The notes beneath the pieces were generated by a model, which saw nothing but the letters and a program-made list of their open reading frames with translations, did no database searches and had not been told where the DNA came from. Position numbers and translations under genes: made by a program. Below are positions 1 through 11,759 of a stretch of DNA of 64,000 nt, in pieces. The stretch's first letter is position 1; the number at the start of each line of letters is the position of its first letter. The stretch comes from Cryptococcus deneoformans JEC21 (Eukaryota; Basidiomycota; Tremellomycetes; Tremellales; Cryptococcaceae), in contig NC_006684.1 of assembly GCF_000091045.1 (NCBI RefSeq), forward strand, positions 845,001 through 909,000, in the 5' to 3' direction.

Positions 1-2720
1 TTGGCTTCCGGTGCGTAATAATCTGGCAAGTTTGCTGCTGATACTGGACGCATTACTATGAGACCGGCGTCGGCCTTCCATCTCCGCCTCAATGGATTTC
101 CGGCGACGAAAGCTTCCACTTATCGATTGCTGCTCTGAAGAGAGTTTAAATTTGTCTAGAGACACTGACGACGTAGCTGGACGAGGAGAATGTGTTGTTT
201 CGTCCAATAAAGGCACAATGCTAGGTTTGGCTTGTGGGACGAGGTGAGAAGACAGTCGTCGATGGATCATGGATCCAAGCCCAATAGGCCCTGGGTTGCT
301 GGTTACTCGCCCAGCCGGTTCGTTTTTGAAATCGAGCGCAGACGGGTTCTTGGACAGCCCTGGAGAGACCATCTGAGCCACCGGAGTCGTGGTCTGGGGA
401 GAAATGGGGTAATCAGGTGATCTGCCATTGAGAAGCGAAAAGCGGCGTCCTATGCTTGTATGAGGAAGAGGGCTGTTCATGGGTGACACATCTTTATTCG
501 GAGTAGAGACTGGGAGAAGTGCACTGAGTTTATTGCTTCTTGGGGTCCCGGACCCAGACCCTGCTGGCGTCAATGAATACTCCGTATTAGTAGTTCCTGT
601 TGATTCTCCATCTCCAAAACTGCGGCTACGCGTGCGCCCGGTTCCAAGTAGCTGCAGTTTCTGCGAGATCGTCTTGATGCCCTTTCGGAAACGATCGCGA
701 AAACGGACAGACTTGGTAATAACCGCCGCAACTTCGTCATTTGAAACGGTAACGAATGTGTGAGTGTGCGGATCTGTCTTGGCGAGCCAAGTAGCAGAAT
801 CGGCTAATCCATGGAGAGTGAAACCATGTTGCTGATTGTCAGTCATGTACGATATTGTATCGACTCACCTTTGCTTGCTCAAGTGTGATCCTTTTTCCCG
901 CATCTTTCTCCAAAAGTCTTTTCAACAGATCCAAACATTCTACCGCTTCTTCTGCCGCAGGGAGCCCTCCTGTTCCAGTGGGGAGACGATCTTTGCCCAT
1001 GAAAGGGGGGACGATATATGATTCCGACACGATGACTTGCATCAAAAGATATTCGTTAGGTGCATTAAAGGGCGTTTTGCCAAACAGCAAACAATAAAGA
1101 GTGACACCAAGTGCCCACACGTCGATAGCGTTGGTTATAGGAAGCCTTTCACGACGCTGGATAGTAGCCGAAGAGGATTGTGATCTGAAAGACAGAGGGC
1201 GACGAGAGCCGGCCGAATCGTTGCTATCAGTGGGTTTGAGAGGGAAAGTAGTGGATGAGCGCGGTAAACTCATTAGGCTTGAAGAAGTGTCCGCAGAAGT
1301 ATCGACAGATGAGGGAGGTCGGATAATAAAGGATGGTACCTCTTGATTTGGACTTGGATGGCTGGGAGGTCCGGAGGGGCCCTCTGAGTCAAGGCCCGAA
1401 TAGCACATTTCAGGAGCAAAGAAGGCGGGTGATCCAGCTGTCTTTGCGAGTTCAATGTCATCAACGTAAGCGTCGCCTTCAGGACCTGGTTGCGCTGCCG
1501 CTGCTCTCAGAGCTTCAGAGAAATGAGAGCAACCAAAATCCGATATTTTGACGGTGTTGTCTCCAGACCGTAGGAGGTTGCTCGGTTTGATGTCACGATG
1601 AATTATGCCTTGATGATGCACTGGCAATCACTCAGCCACAATTACATTGGCAAAAAAGCTTTACACTCACAATATTCCAGCCCGAGTAGCGTATCTCGAA
1701 AGATCTTACGAGTCTCGCCTACAGTCAAGGCCGGAAGACCTTCTCCATCCTTCCATTTGATTTCTCCATTCTGACACCATTCGAGGATCATGTAGATTTT
1801 GCTTGACTCCGGGTCATCGATAATCTCCTTCATCCTCACAACATTAGGATGGTTAACCTTTTTGAATATTGCAATCTCCTTGCGGATTCTGACGATGGTC
1901 AGTATTGATCTATGTTAGATTAACTCACTCGTTCTCGTTCAGCAGCTTAGCCCCTCCCGAGGACCCTTTGTGTCGACCGAGACCAGTGAGACGTTTTCTT
2001 TTGGGGTTCCGATCAACAATTTTGATAGCCTTGGGATTTGGTCAACTAGGCTATAGAGTTTATGTCTGTACGTACGTAGAATGAACTCTCTGGAGACGCA
2101 GGCGGGTGAAGCTCTCCGTCGTCATCAGCCGCAGGTATCTCGGTCGTCATGTCTTGCCCAAGTCGAACACGCCCATGAGTGCCCGAACCGATTTCCGACA
2201 GAACCTGCGACTGGTCAGTAATTGCATGGTATATGCAATATACTTACTCTGTACTGGTTTATCATCCACTTTCCAGACTCATGATCACGCTTGACTCTCA
2301 CAGCCTGAGTCTCAATCCTGTTTATCAGCTCCAGTCCGGCGGCATTTCCACTTACACTTCCGCTGGGGTGCTATCTGTGGCTGGACTCTTCCAGCCTTCT
2401 TCGTGTACTGATACAGGTGTATGTGAAGGTGGGTCTCTGGCGGAGCTGGTTCTAGACAACGCTTTGAAGGGGTATTCGGTGCCGGCAGTGCCGGTTTGAG
2501 CCGATGCTCTTCTCGACAGTATCCTCGGTGTAAATTGTCCCTTGGACGAGGAGCGAGCCGTGGGCCGGGGGGAGGGCACCTGCGCTGATGCCTGAGAGGC
2601 ATGAGATGCTGTGCGGCGTAGAGAGTGGGGACGGTCTGAAGGGCCTGGCTGGAGTGTGGTTGGAGATTTGAGGGAATAGCGCTGGTCAGGGCTGCCAGCG
2701 GGTTGGGGGACTGCTGACAT
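1..2720 (-). CDS. SAK1: CaMKK/Sak1-like protein kinase (3' end beyond window)
   Basis: Serine/threonine kinase of the Sak1/Elm1/Tos3 (CaMKK) group, which in fungi activates Snf1/AMPK. My model has exons 2356-2720, 2248-2317, 2076-2210, 1929-2029, 1671-1888, 869-1620 and 831 down to the left edge, all in phase, giving 824 visible codons. The Gly-rich loop IGSGTHGRV is near residues 152-160, the catalytic Lys is in AIKIVD (about K193), HRDIKPSN starts near 304, and DFG and GSPAFFAPE follow. A long Ser/Pro-rich insert lies inside the C-lobe, and LHGLADSATWLAKTDP after the kinase domain is typical of fungal Sak1-type proteins. The N-terminal 140 residues are low-complexity and Ser-rich. The start at 2720 is the ATG in frame with exon 2; no stop is reached before base 1. 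Family is secure; assignment to Sak1 rather than another CaMKK is inferred. Confidence 0.85.
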
Positions 2721-2941
2721 TGGCGGCTGGCGAGTGGCAGGGGACGAGACTGGGACAGCGGAATGGTGGCTGCTGCGGCGGTGCTCAGTATGGCATCTGG
2801 GAAGGTGCGATGAAGAAGAAGACGGACGATGGAGATGGAGATGGAGATGAGATGGAGAGCGCCGGCGATGACGACGAGCGGGTCGGCAACGAGACGAGAT
2901 GACATATTCGTCGTCGCTCGCGTCTCCATCTTTGCCCGTCC
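2721..2941. promoter_or_regulatory. shared divergent promoter region
   Basis: These 221 bases separate the ATG of the leftward kinase gene from the first ATG of the rightward CCA-adding enzyme gene, so both promoters must lie here or overlap the coding ends. The sequence holds GGAGAT/GATGAG purine-rich runs near 2820-2850. I see no clear TATA box. Confidence 0.5.
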
Positions 2942-4698
2942 ATGCTCCTTGCCAGACTCGTCGCCACAGTCTCCCGCCCCGTCGCCAGCACCGTCGCCAG
3001 CATCAGAACGATGTCCCACACCGTCACCCTCAGCCCCGCGGAGGCCACCTTCGTCGCGCTCCTCGACGACTTTGCAAACCGCCTCAGCCCGCCCGTGGAA
3101 TGCAGAATCGCCGGTGGATGGGTCAGAGACAAGGTACGTCGTCCACCGCATATCCCATGCTCATGCATCAGCTTCTGTCTCTGCCCTCCTCAGACCTCGA
3201 TATAGCCCTCTCCATCCCCTCGGGCCATTCCTTTGCCGTCGCCTTTGTCGACTTTCTCAAGGCGAAGGATGTGCCCACCGGATCAGTCGGCAAGGTCGTC
3301 GCCAATCCGGAGCAGAGCAAGCATCTCGAAACCGGCACGACCAGGATTATGGGCCTCGAATGTGACTTTGTTGGGCTCCGAAGCGAAACCTATGCAGACA
3401 GTCGCATCCCACAAGTGGTACGTCCGACGTGCAAAATTAAGGAAACGAGGTTGATAGATCTACACTACAGAAACCTGGGACCCCTTTTGAGGATGCTTCT
3501 CGTAGGGATTTGACCATCAATGCCTTGTTCTACAATGTCCACACACGACAGGTGGAAGATTACACAAAAATGGGACTTTCAGATCTGGAGAATCGAATCG
3601 CTCGAACTCCCCTTCCTCCTCGACAAACATTCCAAGACGATCCCCTCCGTATCGTCCGCTGCGTGCGCTTTGCTAGTCGCTTCAATCTGGCCATTGCTCA
3701 AGAGGTCGTGGACTCTATCAAACAAGAAGATGTCAAGGTTGGTTTCATAACTTGATGAATGGTTGGGCTGCCACTGACATCGACGACGACAGGTTGGGAT
3801 TCTATCAAAAGTGTCCAAGGAGCGTATTGGGATTGAAACCATAAAGATGTTGCACAACAACCCGTTCCACGCCCTATCTCTTATCCACTCTCTTGATCTT
3901 CATCCCTACATCTTTAGCTGTGAAGTCGATCCACCTCGCCAAGAGGCGTTTGCTGCTGCTCAAATCCTCAACGAAGTCGCCAAGCGTAAATCCGTCGACG
4001 AAGTGTTATGGCTGGCAACTGCTGCAACCCCGTTCCGTGGACTTACTGTAAAGCGAAAGGGGCGGGATGTCCCTGCATCCTCAGTGGTAATCGGTGAAGG
4101 GCTGAAAGTAGGTCTTCCAGTAGAAAATCATCGCTAACAAGCAGCTATCAACCGAACTGAAGACGTCTGTAACGAACCTTTTCGACGCTGTTAATATTAT
4201 CAATCTTGATGCGACCAGGAGGTCTGACATTGGCATATCCCTCCAGCATCAAGCAGTGCGTCCATGGGAAAGATCTTTGACTTTCGCTGCAATCTTGGCC
4301 ATCCTTCCGGTCTGGAAGGGCGAATGGGACGACGGAGCCGAAGGCATCTATCAACAATATGAAGCATTTGAAGGGAAAATAAGGGACCTTGGACTTCCGG
4401 AAGACATTGACAGACCTCTTCTTCTAAATGTGAGTGATGACTTCAAGTGATACTGGCTAATTGATATTAGGGCAACGATATTCAGCAACTGCTGTCCATC
4501 CCTCCTTCCTCGCTCATCACAACTATCAGGCAATCTCTCAATGCTTTCCAACTTGACAATCCTTTAGCAACTAAGGAGGAATGTGAGAAGTGGCTGAAGA
4601 GCATGTGGGAGGGAGAAGGTAGGGATCTGTGGGAGAAAAACTCTCAGCCACCAAGGCCATCGAAAAAGGCCGGAAAGGGAGAAAAGAGGAAACGTTGA
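2942..4698 (+). CDS. CCA1: tRNA nucleotidyltransferase (CCA-adding enzyme)
   Basis: Adds or repairs the 3' CCA of nuclear and mitochondrial tRNAs. Six exons (2942-3133, 3172-3417, 3471-3737, 3793-4107, 4145-4429, 4471-4698), each a multiple of three, give 510 residues. Class II polymerase-beta head: GGWVRDK at residues 58-64, then the metal-binding DLD (D72, D74); RRDLTINALFYN (157-168); and DDPLRIVRCVRF, the nucleotide-selecting region. The C terminus ends in KRKR, a possible nuclear signal. Two in-frame ATGs occur: M1 at 2942 opens a basic, hydrophobic stretch without acidic residues (MLLARLVATVSRP), like a mitochondrial presequence, and M24 at 3011 opens the conserved body. This matches the known dual-start arrangement of yeast CCA1. 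Divergent from the kinase on its left. Confidence 0.95.
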
Positions 4699-5059
4699 TA
4701 CCATGCCAGGAGAATAGACAGCATGTGCATACCCTGCATGTATATATACCCTTTTGTTTTGAGCTATACTTTCTGTCGCTGGACAATTTCACGACATTGG
4801 CATTGCCAGATAGCGTCCGCATATGATAGCAATGTGGAAATAATGGGGTGAAATAATGGTACGAGAATAAGCAAGGAAGGGGTTTCCGACAAAGGGCGCG
4901 CCTAAAATGAAGGCGTGCGAGAATTCACAGAGAGCGCCTTTTGCGCCTTTCGCCGCCCTCAAGAATCGCAACTGCATGCGAATCGCGCAATTGACAATAC
5001 CTCACAAGGGTAAAAGCACCAAAAAACAGTCGACAAGACCCATTATAAGCGCCAGCATC

Positions 5060-5461
5060 ATGGGAGCCAAAGCACAAATCCTTAGAGATATCCGGAAGAG
5101 ACTATCCGCAGAGCAAATGGAAGTCCAAAGACGAGCTTTCCTCTACGTCGCCCGTAATACAACATTGCCTGCCACTGTTCGCCACAAAGCGCAACTGGGC
5201 CTTAACACACTGAACGGAGGAGAAGGGCGGATGGGAGCAGTGAAAAACAGATGTTGGGAGACAGGACGGGGAAGGGGTGAGTCCTCAAGTTTCTGGCCTG
5301 AATCCTTTACTGAATAGTGGGGTTGGGTTAGGTGTGATATCCAAGTTTGGTCTTTGTCGAGTGAGTACTTGGGTCGTAGCTTTCGCTGACTCGTCAAGTT
5401 CCAATTCCGAACAAAAGCTCTCAGTGGAGAACTTCCAGGTGTTCATAAAGCAAGCTGGTAG
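5060..5461 (+). CDS. MRP2: mitochondrial ribosomal protein uS14m
   Basis: Small-subunit protein of the mitochondrial ribosome, S14 family. Three exons: 5060-5276, 5332-5360 and 5399-5461, giving 102 residues. NTTLPATVRHKAQL, then KNRCWETGRGRG and, across two introns, VISKFGLCR-FQFRTKAL and a C-terminal GVHKASW, match the eukaryotic mitochondrial S14 pattern including the closing Trp. The middle exon is only 29 nt. An in-frame ATG at 4907 would add 51 N-terminal residues rich in Lys, Arg and Ala that could act as a presequence; I chose 5060 because the conserved body begins there. It lies 361 bp after CCA1 and converges with the transporter gene at 5618. Confidence 0.88.
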
Positions 5462-5617
5462 AAACGACGGTGTTAATCATGTATCCCTACATCCCACGCC
5501 TCCCCATATTTTTGGTGATGTTTTCCCCGACGAACGATGAACTTTGGTCATGGAAGAACGAAATCAAAACGAACGCTATCAATGGTCTAATTTTATTTAC
5601 AAATTATCTTCCTAAGC

Positions 5618-7230
5618 TCAATACAAAGTTTTGACAATAGAGATCGCCGCTGTCACAGTGATACTGATTAACGGTGTAAGAATGTAGGAAATCACCAAAG
5701 TTTTGGTGACGACAGCGGTTGTGTCTTCTCCTGCATCAGACCTGCCAAATTAGTTCATGTTCTTTTGGCAGAACTTACATTGCTACTATCTAGAACCCGA
5801 CATATGGTAAGTACAATTCCACACTGCATATCATGTTCACTTACCGCTGCCAGTGTCAACGCGGGGGGGCCCACTGGGCTTACAATCATCACGAAATCCT
5901 GTTGGGAGGTAAGCTGCTTGTAAAGCTACATGATATACATTAAATTTCTCACCAGTATGGGATCCTGGATGATCTTGGAGCCAATAATCCTACGTACACC
6001 CCACACGATAGTAGAAGAGATAGCCGGCATGATGAGGAATCGAAAGGCGTAAAGGTAGCATAGAGCGAAAATGGGAGGCCGGGGACCATTTTTCGATCTC
6101 AGATGCGCCCCCAGCACAAACATTTGCAGTGCCGGGTATAGATTGCCCAAGTTTTCTATCGATCGTGTGAATCTAGAGGTATCAGTCAGTATGAGTAGTA
6201 ATGGGAAAGACTCCTACTTGCGATGACAGTGCTCCTTGATCGCCATAGAACCATTTATGTAGGAAGGGAATGATTCCCGTCACTATGGCCGCTGCACCCC
6301 CATACATCGGAGGGTTCATGAAGCCATCCAAGCGTCTGAGAATTGTCTTGGCGGCTTTGGGAGCCCTTCTAATGTCATTTTCCGCTCTTGCTAGCAAAGG
6401 GGACGATTCTGTGCTCGGGTGATCGACATCGTTGTATGGATGGGCCTCTGAGTACTCTGGATACGGTTCGGATTCGGACCAAGGATGAATTAAATTAATG
6501 GACTTCCCATCCAACATGCCTGAAAAAAAAAATCAATTAGCTACAAGCTATTTAATTGCGCAACATCCTCACCTGGACCGAAAGTAAAACGAGTCAAATT
6601 GCATACCAAAGCATTGATGAGGATGTAAACCCTCCCTCTTTTCATTGCTGCTTCAACGCTCCCGCTACCCACCAAGGAGTCAAGGGTGCCATTGTCTCCC
6701 AATGATTTGAGTAAAAGAACAGGCAAGGAGGTTGCCTATCATAAGCAACGATACATACTCTGCCATGACTCACATTATTGAAAATCATGCACGGACTACC
6801 CAATATCAGCTCTGAATCGGAGATGTATGATAGACTCACACAATCCATTTTGGCAGCTTGAAGATAGCTACACCTAATAATCCGGCCATCCATGAGATGA
6901 ATTGAAACAGGAGTGAATAAACGATGATGATCCAATCTGCAGTTGCAACACGTTGCTTAATTTTTCCTTTTTTTTTACCCTTGCATCATGATTTGATCTG
7001 GGCTTACAATGCTTCAAATTGGACCATGATGATAAGGGCCCAATCTCCGAAAACAAAAGACATGGCAAGAACAAGGTGACACAGACGTGGGAGCTATTCT
7101 CTTCCCCTGGGCGTGAAAGGATCTTGAGCTTGCGTGCGTAGTATCCGTATCCGAGGACGAGCATGACACTGATGGCTGCCTGCACAGCGGACCATGTCGT
7201 GGAAAGTATCTCTTGTAAAGGTAAGGTCAT
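5618..7230 (-). CDS. PIN-like/auxin efflux carrier family membrane transporter
   Basis: Integral membrane protein of the Mem_trans (auxin efflux carrier-like) family; the fungal substrate is not known. I read nine exons from the ATG at 7230 (MTLPLQEIL) to the stop at 5618-5620. Conserved stretches in order: SAVQAAISVMLVLGYGYYAR (first membrane helix), VTLFLPCLLFSEIGPL, WMAGLLGVAIFKLPKW, PCMIFNN, ATSLPVLLLKSLG, a long polar loop rich in Glu, Ser and Pro, then SIENLGNLYPALQMFVLGAH and several C-terminal helices ending KTLY. The exon ending GALSS uses a GC donor (gcaagt) as the only splice that keeps phase. A TTG at 7284 extends the frame but there is no upstream ATG. One exon holds only about four codons, so exact borders near 5740-5870 are less sure. 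Confidence 0.85.
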
Positions 7231-7393
7231 GGCTTTCAGATGGCTGCAGATGTTTTCTCTAAATATCGGGATGGGCAAATCCAACAGACATTCTTATTAG
7301 TAGGAGCACCATGATAAATGACATCATAGAAACGCTATTAACTATTTGTGCACGATCAATCCTCTACACTACGAGTAATCTAGTGATCCGATG

Positions 7394-8720
7394 CTACCGG
7401 TCCGTATTTTCATCATACTTTACATCCACGCCCACTAGCACTTGTTGCGCTTGCTTTGTCGCACTGCGAGTACGCTTCAAGACGGGCAGTTTTTCTTCTT
7501 CACTCTCCCCTCGTTTCCGCCTGACGTTACCAACATTATCCAGGCTTGTCTCGGTCTTTACAACAGTTTTCACAATAGATTCAACTTTTGTCTTCACTTT
7601 TATATTGCCTCGGGATTGAGGGAGATCAGCCGCAAATAAGACGGCCTGACACCATCCTCCCATTGGGCCCCAACGACCAAGCAAAAATTCCTGCGTCTCC
7701 TCATAGACCTGTTTCGACATTGCCTTGTTCTTCAGACGGGATGGAAAGGCAGGATGTCTTGCGGCAATATGTGCAATATGGGTATCGATGGGAATCAGAG
7801 AGGGCTGTTCACCTGTCAGGAGCACTGGACACGCGGCATCCATGGGATCTTGTCACTCACTTTATCGAGACACATGAGCATTACACAGTCTGCGACTTTT
7901 CTTCCGACGCCTTTCAATGCAATAAGGTTCTCACGTACAATGTCCACATCTTCGTTTCTCCACGCTACGAGCCCAGCTTCTATATCTCCCTCTTTATCCC
8001 CGAATTTGTTGCGGAGCAGCTGCAAAGAGGCTTCGATAAACGGAGCGCGGTACCCAAAACCCATGTCACGCAGGGGTTTTTCCAGTCTTGTTGGTATCTG
8101 ATGAGGGGCGGGGAACAGGTGGTATGGAATCAAGATACCATTCGAGGGATGTTTGAGAGTAAGCACCGGCTTTGTGAAAGATTGCGAGAATTTATGCAGT
8201 AGCGAAGTTATACGTGGTATGTGGTTGTTGGTGGATGTGATGAAGCTGCCTGTCAGCGCTGAAAGGAGACACTGGCTACGTACGCTAAGAGACATTCCCA
8301 TGGATCTTGCCTGAGGACCCGGATCCCAGTGGCTCTGTCATTGACGTGTACTTTACCAAACAGCTCTGGGTCTCTGCGCCGCCAGTCGAGATACAAGGCT
8401 TCCAAGTCTGGATATCTGACCAGCTGGAAGTAGTCCTCAAGCCACTGCCTGGTGGAGAGATTGCTGCGCTCTGGCTCTGGGGCTGACCCGGAGGGATATA
8501 CGGCAGTGTAGTATATGTGCGTGGGCGACTGGCGGAGACACACGACACGAGGGGGGGAGTGTACTGCCCTGGAATACTCTTCGAAGGGGGGATCGCTGGC
8601 GGGGAGGGGGAGCCTGTGCCAGAGGAAGGCCTGGCCGACGGGCAGCGTGTTTGCCAGCGAGAGGTTGCGGGGGTCCATGCGCACGGACGCCCACCCGGCG
8701 GGGAACGGCGGCCGGGACAT
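7394..8720 (-). CDS. OGG1: 8-oxoguanine DNA glycosylase/AP lyase
   Basis: Base-excision repair enzyme that removes 8-oxoguanine opposite C. Three exons, 8284-8720, 7861-8245 and 7394-7804, give 410 residues. The first intron is only 38 nt; splicing it restores ECLLAFITSTNNHIPRIT, the hallmark OGG1 segment. The helix-hairpin-helix reads LKGVGRKVADCV with catalytic Lys262, and IPIDTHI supplies Asp281. The Lys-Asp spacing of 19 equals that of human K249/D268. The last 70 residues are Lys/Arg-rich with a likely nuclear signal (KRTRSATK). The ATG at 8720 (MSRPPFPAGW) is chosen; the frame stays open to a GTG at 8771 but no earlier ATG exists. Divergent, 149 bp, from the kinase gene on its right. 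Confidence 0.95.
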
Positions 8721-8869
8721 GCTTGTGGGCGCTACATCCAACCGCTGCGCCCTCCTTTGGGTTATAGACACCGCAGAGTGCGGCGGCCATCGCCGCCCTG
8801 TTCGTCATCATCGCTTCCCACTTCTCGCCTTCACGCGCTGTGGATCCATCTCTCGCCCTCAGCGCAACC

Positions 8870-10350
8870 ATGGACAGCGACGCAGCAGCCATCGCCCTGG
8901 ACCGTCTCAAGTTCTACGCCAGAGACGCCCTCCTTACAATCACCCAGTGCATCTGCAAGCCGTGAGTAGTCGCTTCCCACACCCACCTGCTGACGTCCTA
9001 GCGATGCCACCCTCAAAATAAATGGCCGTTCCTACAAGATTGAAAAGCTCCTCGGAGAAGGCGGCTTTTCGTTTGTGTATCTGATCCGAGATCTCTCCTC
9101 AGACCGCCTCTATGCTTTGAAGAAAATCCTAGTAACTTCTGGTCAGGAAGGTGTCAAAGAAGCGATGCGGGAAGTTGAGGCATACAGACGCTTTCGGCAT
9201 CCAAATATCATTCGCATTCTTGACTCTGCAGTGGTACAGGATGAGTCTGGAGATGGAAAGATCATCTATCTGTATGTTGAACGTTCAGCGTTCGCCATCT
9301 AATCAGCTCACACTGAATCAGATTTCTCCCATATTACTCCAAAGGCAACCTGCAAGATGCAATGGCGAATGCGTCGGTCACAGGCCAGCGTATTCCCGAG
9401 AGAAAACTTCTAGAGATTTTCCACGGCACTTGCTTAGCGTAAGTCCCCACCCATTGCATCTGATCACTGCCTGACAACCGTCCGCACGTATTCCAGTGTC
9501 AGGGCTATGCACCAATATCGCCTTCCAAACATTTCGGCATCTTATCCTCCCACTCGCGAGGATGAGCCACTTGTTGGGGAAACTGTTTTCGATCATGACG
9601 AAGAACTAACCCAAGAGGACCGAGGAGAGTTGGTGCCCTATGCACATAGGGATATCAAGCCAGCGTATGTCTCGGTCTTTAGCTTTTGCAACGTACAGGA
9701 CTGTAGTAACCATCGTTCAGGAACATAATGATTTCAGATGAGGACGAGCCCATCCTAATGGATTTCGGGTCAACCATCAAGTAGGTCATCTCGGTGTGGC
9801 TGAAGCTAATTCTTCAGGGCTCGAATCACGGTTGAAACACGGCAACAAGCACTTTTGGAGCAGGTATGTCCTGTCCTACCTTGTGAGATTATTGCTGATA
9901 TATATATTCTAGGATATTGCGGGTGAACATTCCTCTATGCCTTACCGTGCTCCCGAGTTATTCGACGTGAAAACAGGCAGAACATTGGATGAGAAATGTG
10001 ATATATGGGTGAGGACTGTGCAGTTCTTCAAAATGCATCATTGCTGACTTGAATTTAGTCATTGGGATGTACCCTTTATGCTGTTGCTTATGGTCACTCT
10101 CCCTTTGAGGTTGATGGACAATCTATCGCCATGGCTGTTGGCAGCGGTAGATATCGGCATCCTTCAGGTTACTCTCAAGATTTTGTGCAGCTTATTGATA
10201 GTATGCTTGTTGTTGATCCTGAGCATAGGCCTGATATACAAAAAGTATGTTCTCCATTCAAGCCATCTAAACACCCCTGATGTGAACTTTGAACTTATAC
10301 AATCCATTTAGGTAATTGAATTGACTGAAAACATACTCAAAAAGACATAG
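8870..10350 (+). CDS. ENV7: STK16/Env7-type protein kinase (NAK family)
   Basis: Membrane-associated Ser/Thr kinase; yeast Env7 acts at the vacuole in membrane fusion control and STK16 at the Golgi. Nine exons (8870-8961, 9002-9271, 9322-9438, 9497-9664, 9721-9780, 9818-9863, 9913-10008, 10059-10244, 10312-10350) give 357 residues with all phases consistent. GEGGFSFVYLI is the Gly-rich loop, YALKKIL holds the ATP Lys, then HRDIKPAN, MDFGST, the family signature SSMPYRAPELFDV, and DIWSLGC. C27-I-C29 just before the kinase domain aligns with the acylated Cys-x-Cys of STK16 and so may be palmitoylated. An insert of about 40 residues before HRD carries an acidic patch. It is the last host gene before the repeat block. 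Confidence 0.92.
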
Positions 10351-11345
10351 TTCAATTCTGTCCTTTTGCGCACATGCCTGCGATTTGCCGTTATGTATAT
10401 GCATTTCTCATGTGGAAATAGATCCTTTTTACATGCTCAATCAGAAGGACTGGCAGTTTTCAAAAGGAGGTACTGACAGATGAGGGGGGATGGGGCATGA
10501 AGGAGTGAGGTGACAGTATGCTGCAATCCGAAGGCTAGATGAATTTGAATGGCAATAACCGCCTTCCAAGTCATCAGAATTGTGTTTCAAGAGCATATGA
10601 CAAATGTTGGATGAATGAGTGAATGGGAGCAGTGGGCAGAAGGACATGATGATTCACTGAGAGGGAGTTTTGTGGCATTCATGAGTTCATTCTGTATATT
10701 CTAATAGAATCTATCATAATTTCTCTTCATTATTCTGATCAATGCCTTAGCCTGCCCTTACAACCAACTATCAACCCACCTACTGAATGAATACTCAACA
10801 CATTTACCCAAAGTTGAAAGAATCATTGCAGATAGGAAATCCTTCATGAGTGGACAGCTTTAACCCTCGGCCTCTGTCCTGATGAGGACGGATGATGCTC
10901 AGAAAGGAATTTGGTCGCAACTGTAATATAGTCAAAAATGATCATAGCAGGTGTCGATGATTGGTTCTTGGGTAAAGTTGTTTAATTAGTGGCTTAATTT
11001 AATCCATTACTACTTGGACTTAAAATGATCCGAAAGTGGGTCAGTTTAGCCATTTTCGGGGTTACTCTGTTTGCACTCCCTGTCTGACAGATGTATCCGA
11101 CGCACTTCAGACGCAAAATTACAAATTATTGCCGAACAGTCTCTACCGTATTAGGGCCCTTGCACGTCCGTTTCATTATCCACGGCCGCGTGCTGGTTTG
11201 TTTTTTAGTTCATTAATCTTTTTTGATTCCGTTTTGATTCCGCTTTGCCGCGCGTGGCTCATTTTTTGGCTCTACCTTTTTATGTATGCCTCCCTTTTGG
11301 ATCACGCGGCTCACATGTGGCCCCTTTTGCTTCCGTTTTTCTCAG
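10351..11345. other. spacer without recognised gene or repeat
   Basis: About 1 kb between the kinase stop and the first LTR-like relic. It is AT-rich up to about 11030 and more CpG-rich at 11080-11330. No reading frame has recognisable homology, no tRNA-like box is visible and no repeat pair within the window is evident. Confidence 0.5.
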
Positions 11346-11625
11346 ACCATCCCAGATTACAAGACTGCAGATCTTTCTAGATTTCTCTCTTCTTTCCCAT
11401 CCATCCAGAAGAGAGAGCTTTTATATTTGCGGTCTTTCAGTGTGTCTGGTGGGTATTTCTTTTGGTTATTCCACTTTCTGAATGATTACTGACTGGGCAG
11501 AACAGGCACAGATTTTATATTGATTTCTCTGCCCAGGTAGGTGATCTGACCAGAAGAGAGCTTTTATATGTTGCAGTGTTCCAGTGTGGCTGGCATAGAT
11601 TATATATTGACTTCTCTGCCCAGTC
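11346..11625 (+). repeat. LTR-like repeat X, copy 1, with a partial second unit
   Basis: The block from 11346 to about 11504 matches blocks at 12423-12585 and 13486-13665: a start like CATCCCAAACAC or TGTCCCAAACAC, then ACAAGACTG, CAGAAGAGAG, TGTCTGGTGGGTATT and an end ACTGGGCAGAACA. A second partial unit (AGAAGAGAGCTTTTATAT, then CTTCTCTGCCCAG) follows at 11548-11625. The layout recalls the internally duplicated LTR of family M, which also has GAGAGCCC and CTCTGCCCAG, so X may be an old relative of M. Confidence 0.45.
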
Positions 11626-11759
11626 CCATGCACATGCACACATAGACTGTTCGCTGTTCTCCTGCTTTGCTGACCATTTTACAGTCCTGCTGCTGTTTGC
11701 ATTCTCTATTCTCTGCATATTTCCTGCTGGATTTTTTTGGCCACTACTGCCTTCAGTGG

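Noticed and set aside
2312..3151. 279-codon minus-strand frame across the kinase and CCA1 starts
   Set aside because: It is a shadow frame: it overlaps the well-supported kinase exon 1 in another frame and the divergent promoter, and is low-complexity.
8721..8771. N-terminal extension of OGG1 from a GTG at 8771
   Set aside because: No ATG is available upstream, and the conserved start region begins at the ATG 8720.
10879..10905. CTGATGA followed by GAAA, like a hammerhead ribozyme core
   Set aside because: The bases between the two boxes do not form the required stem II, and no closing stems I or III are visible.
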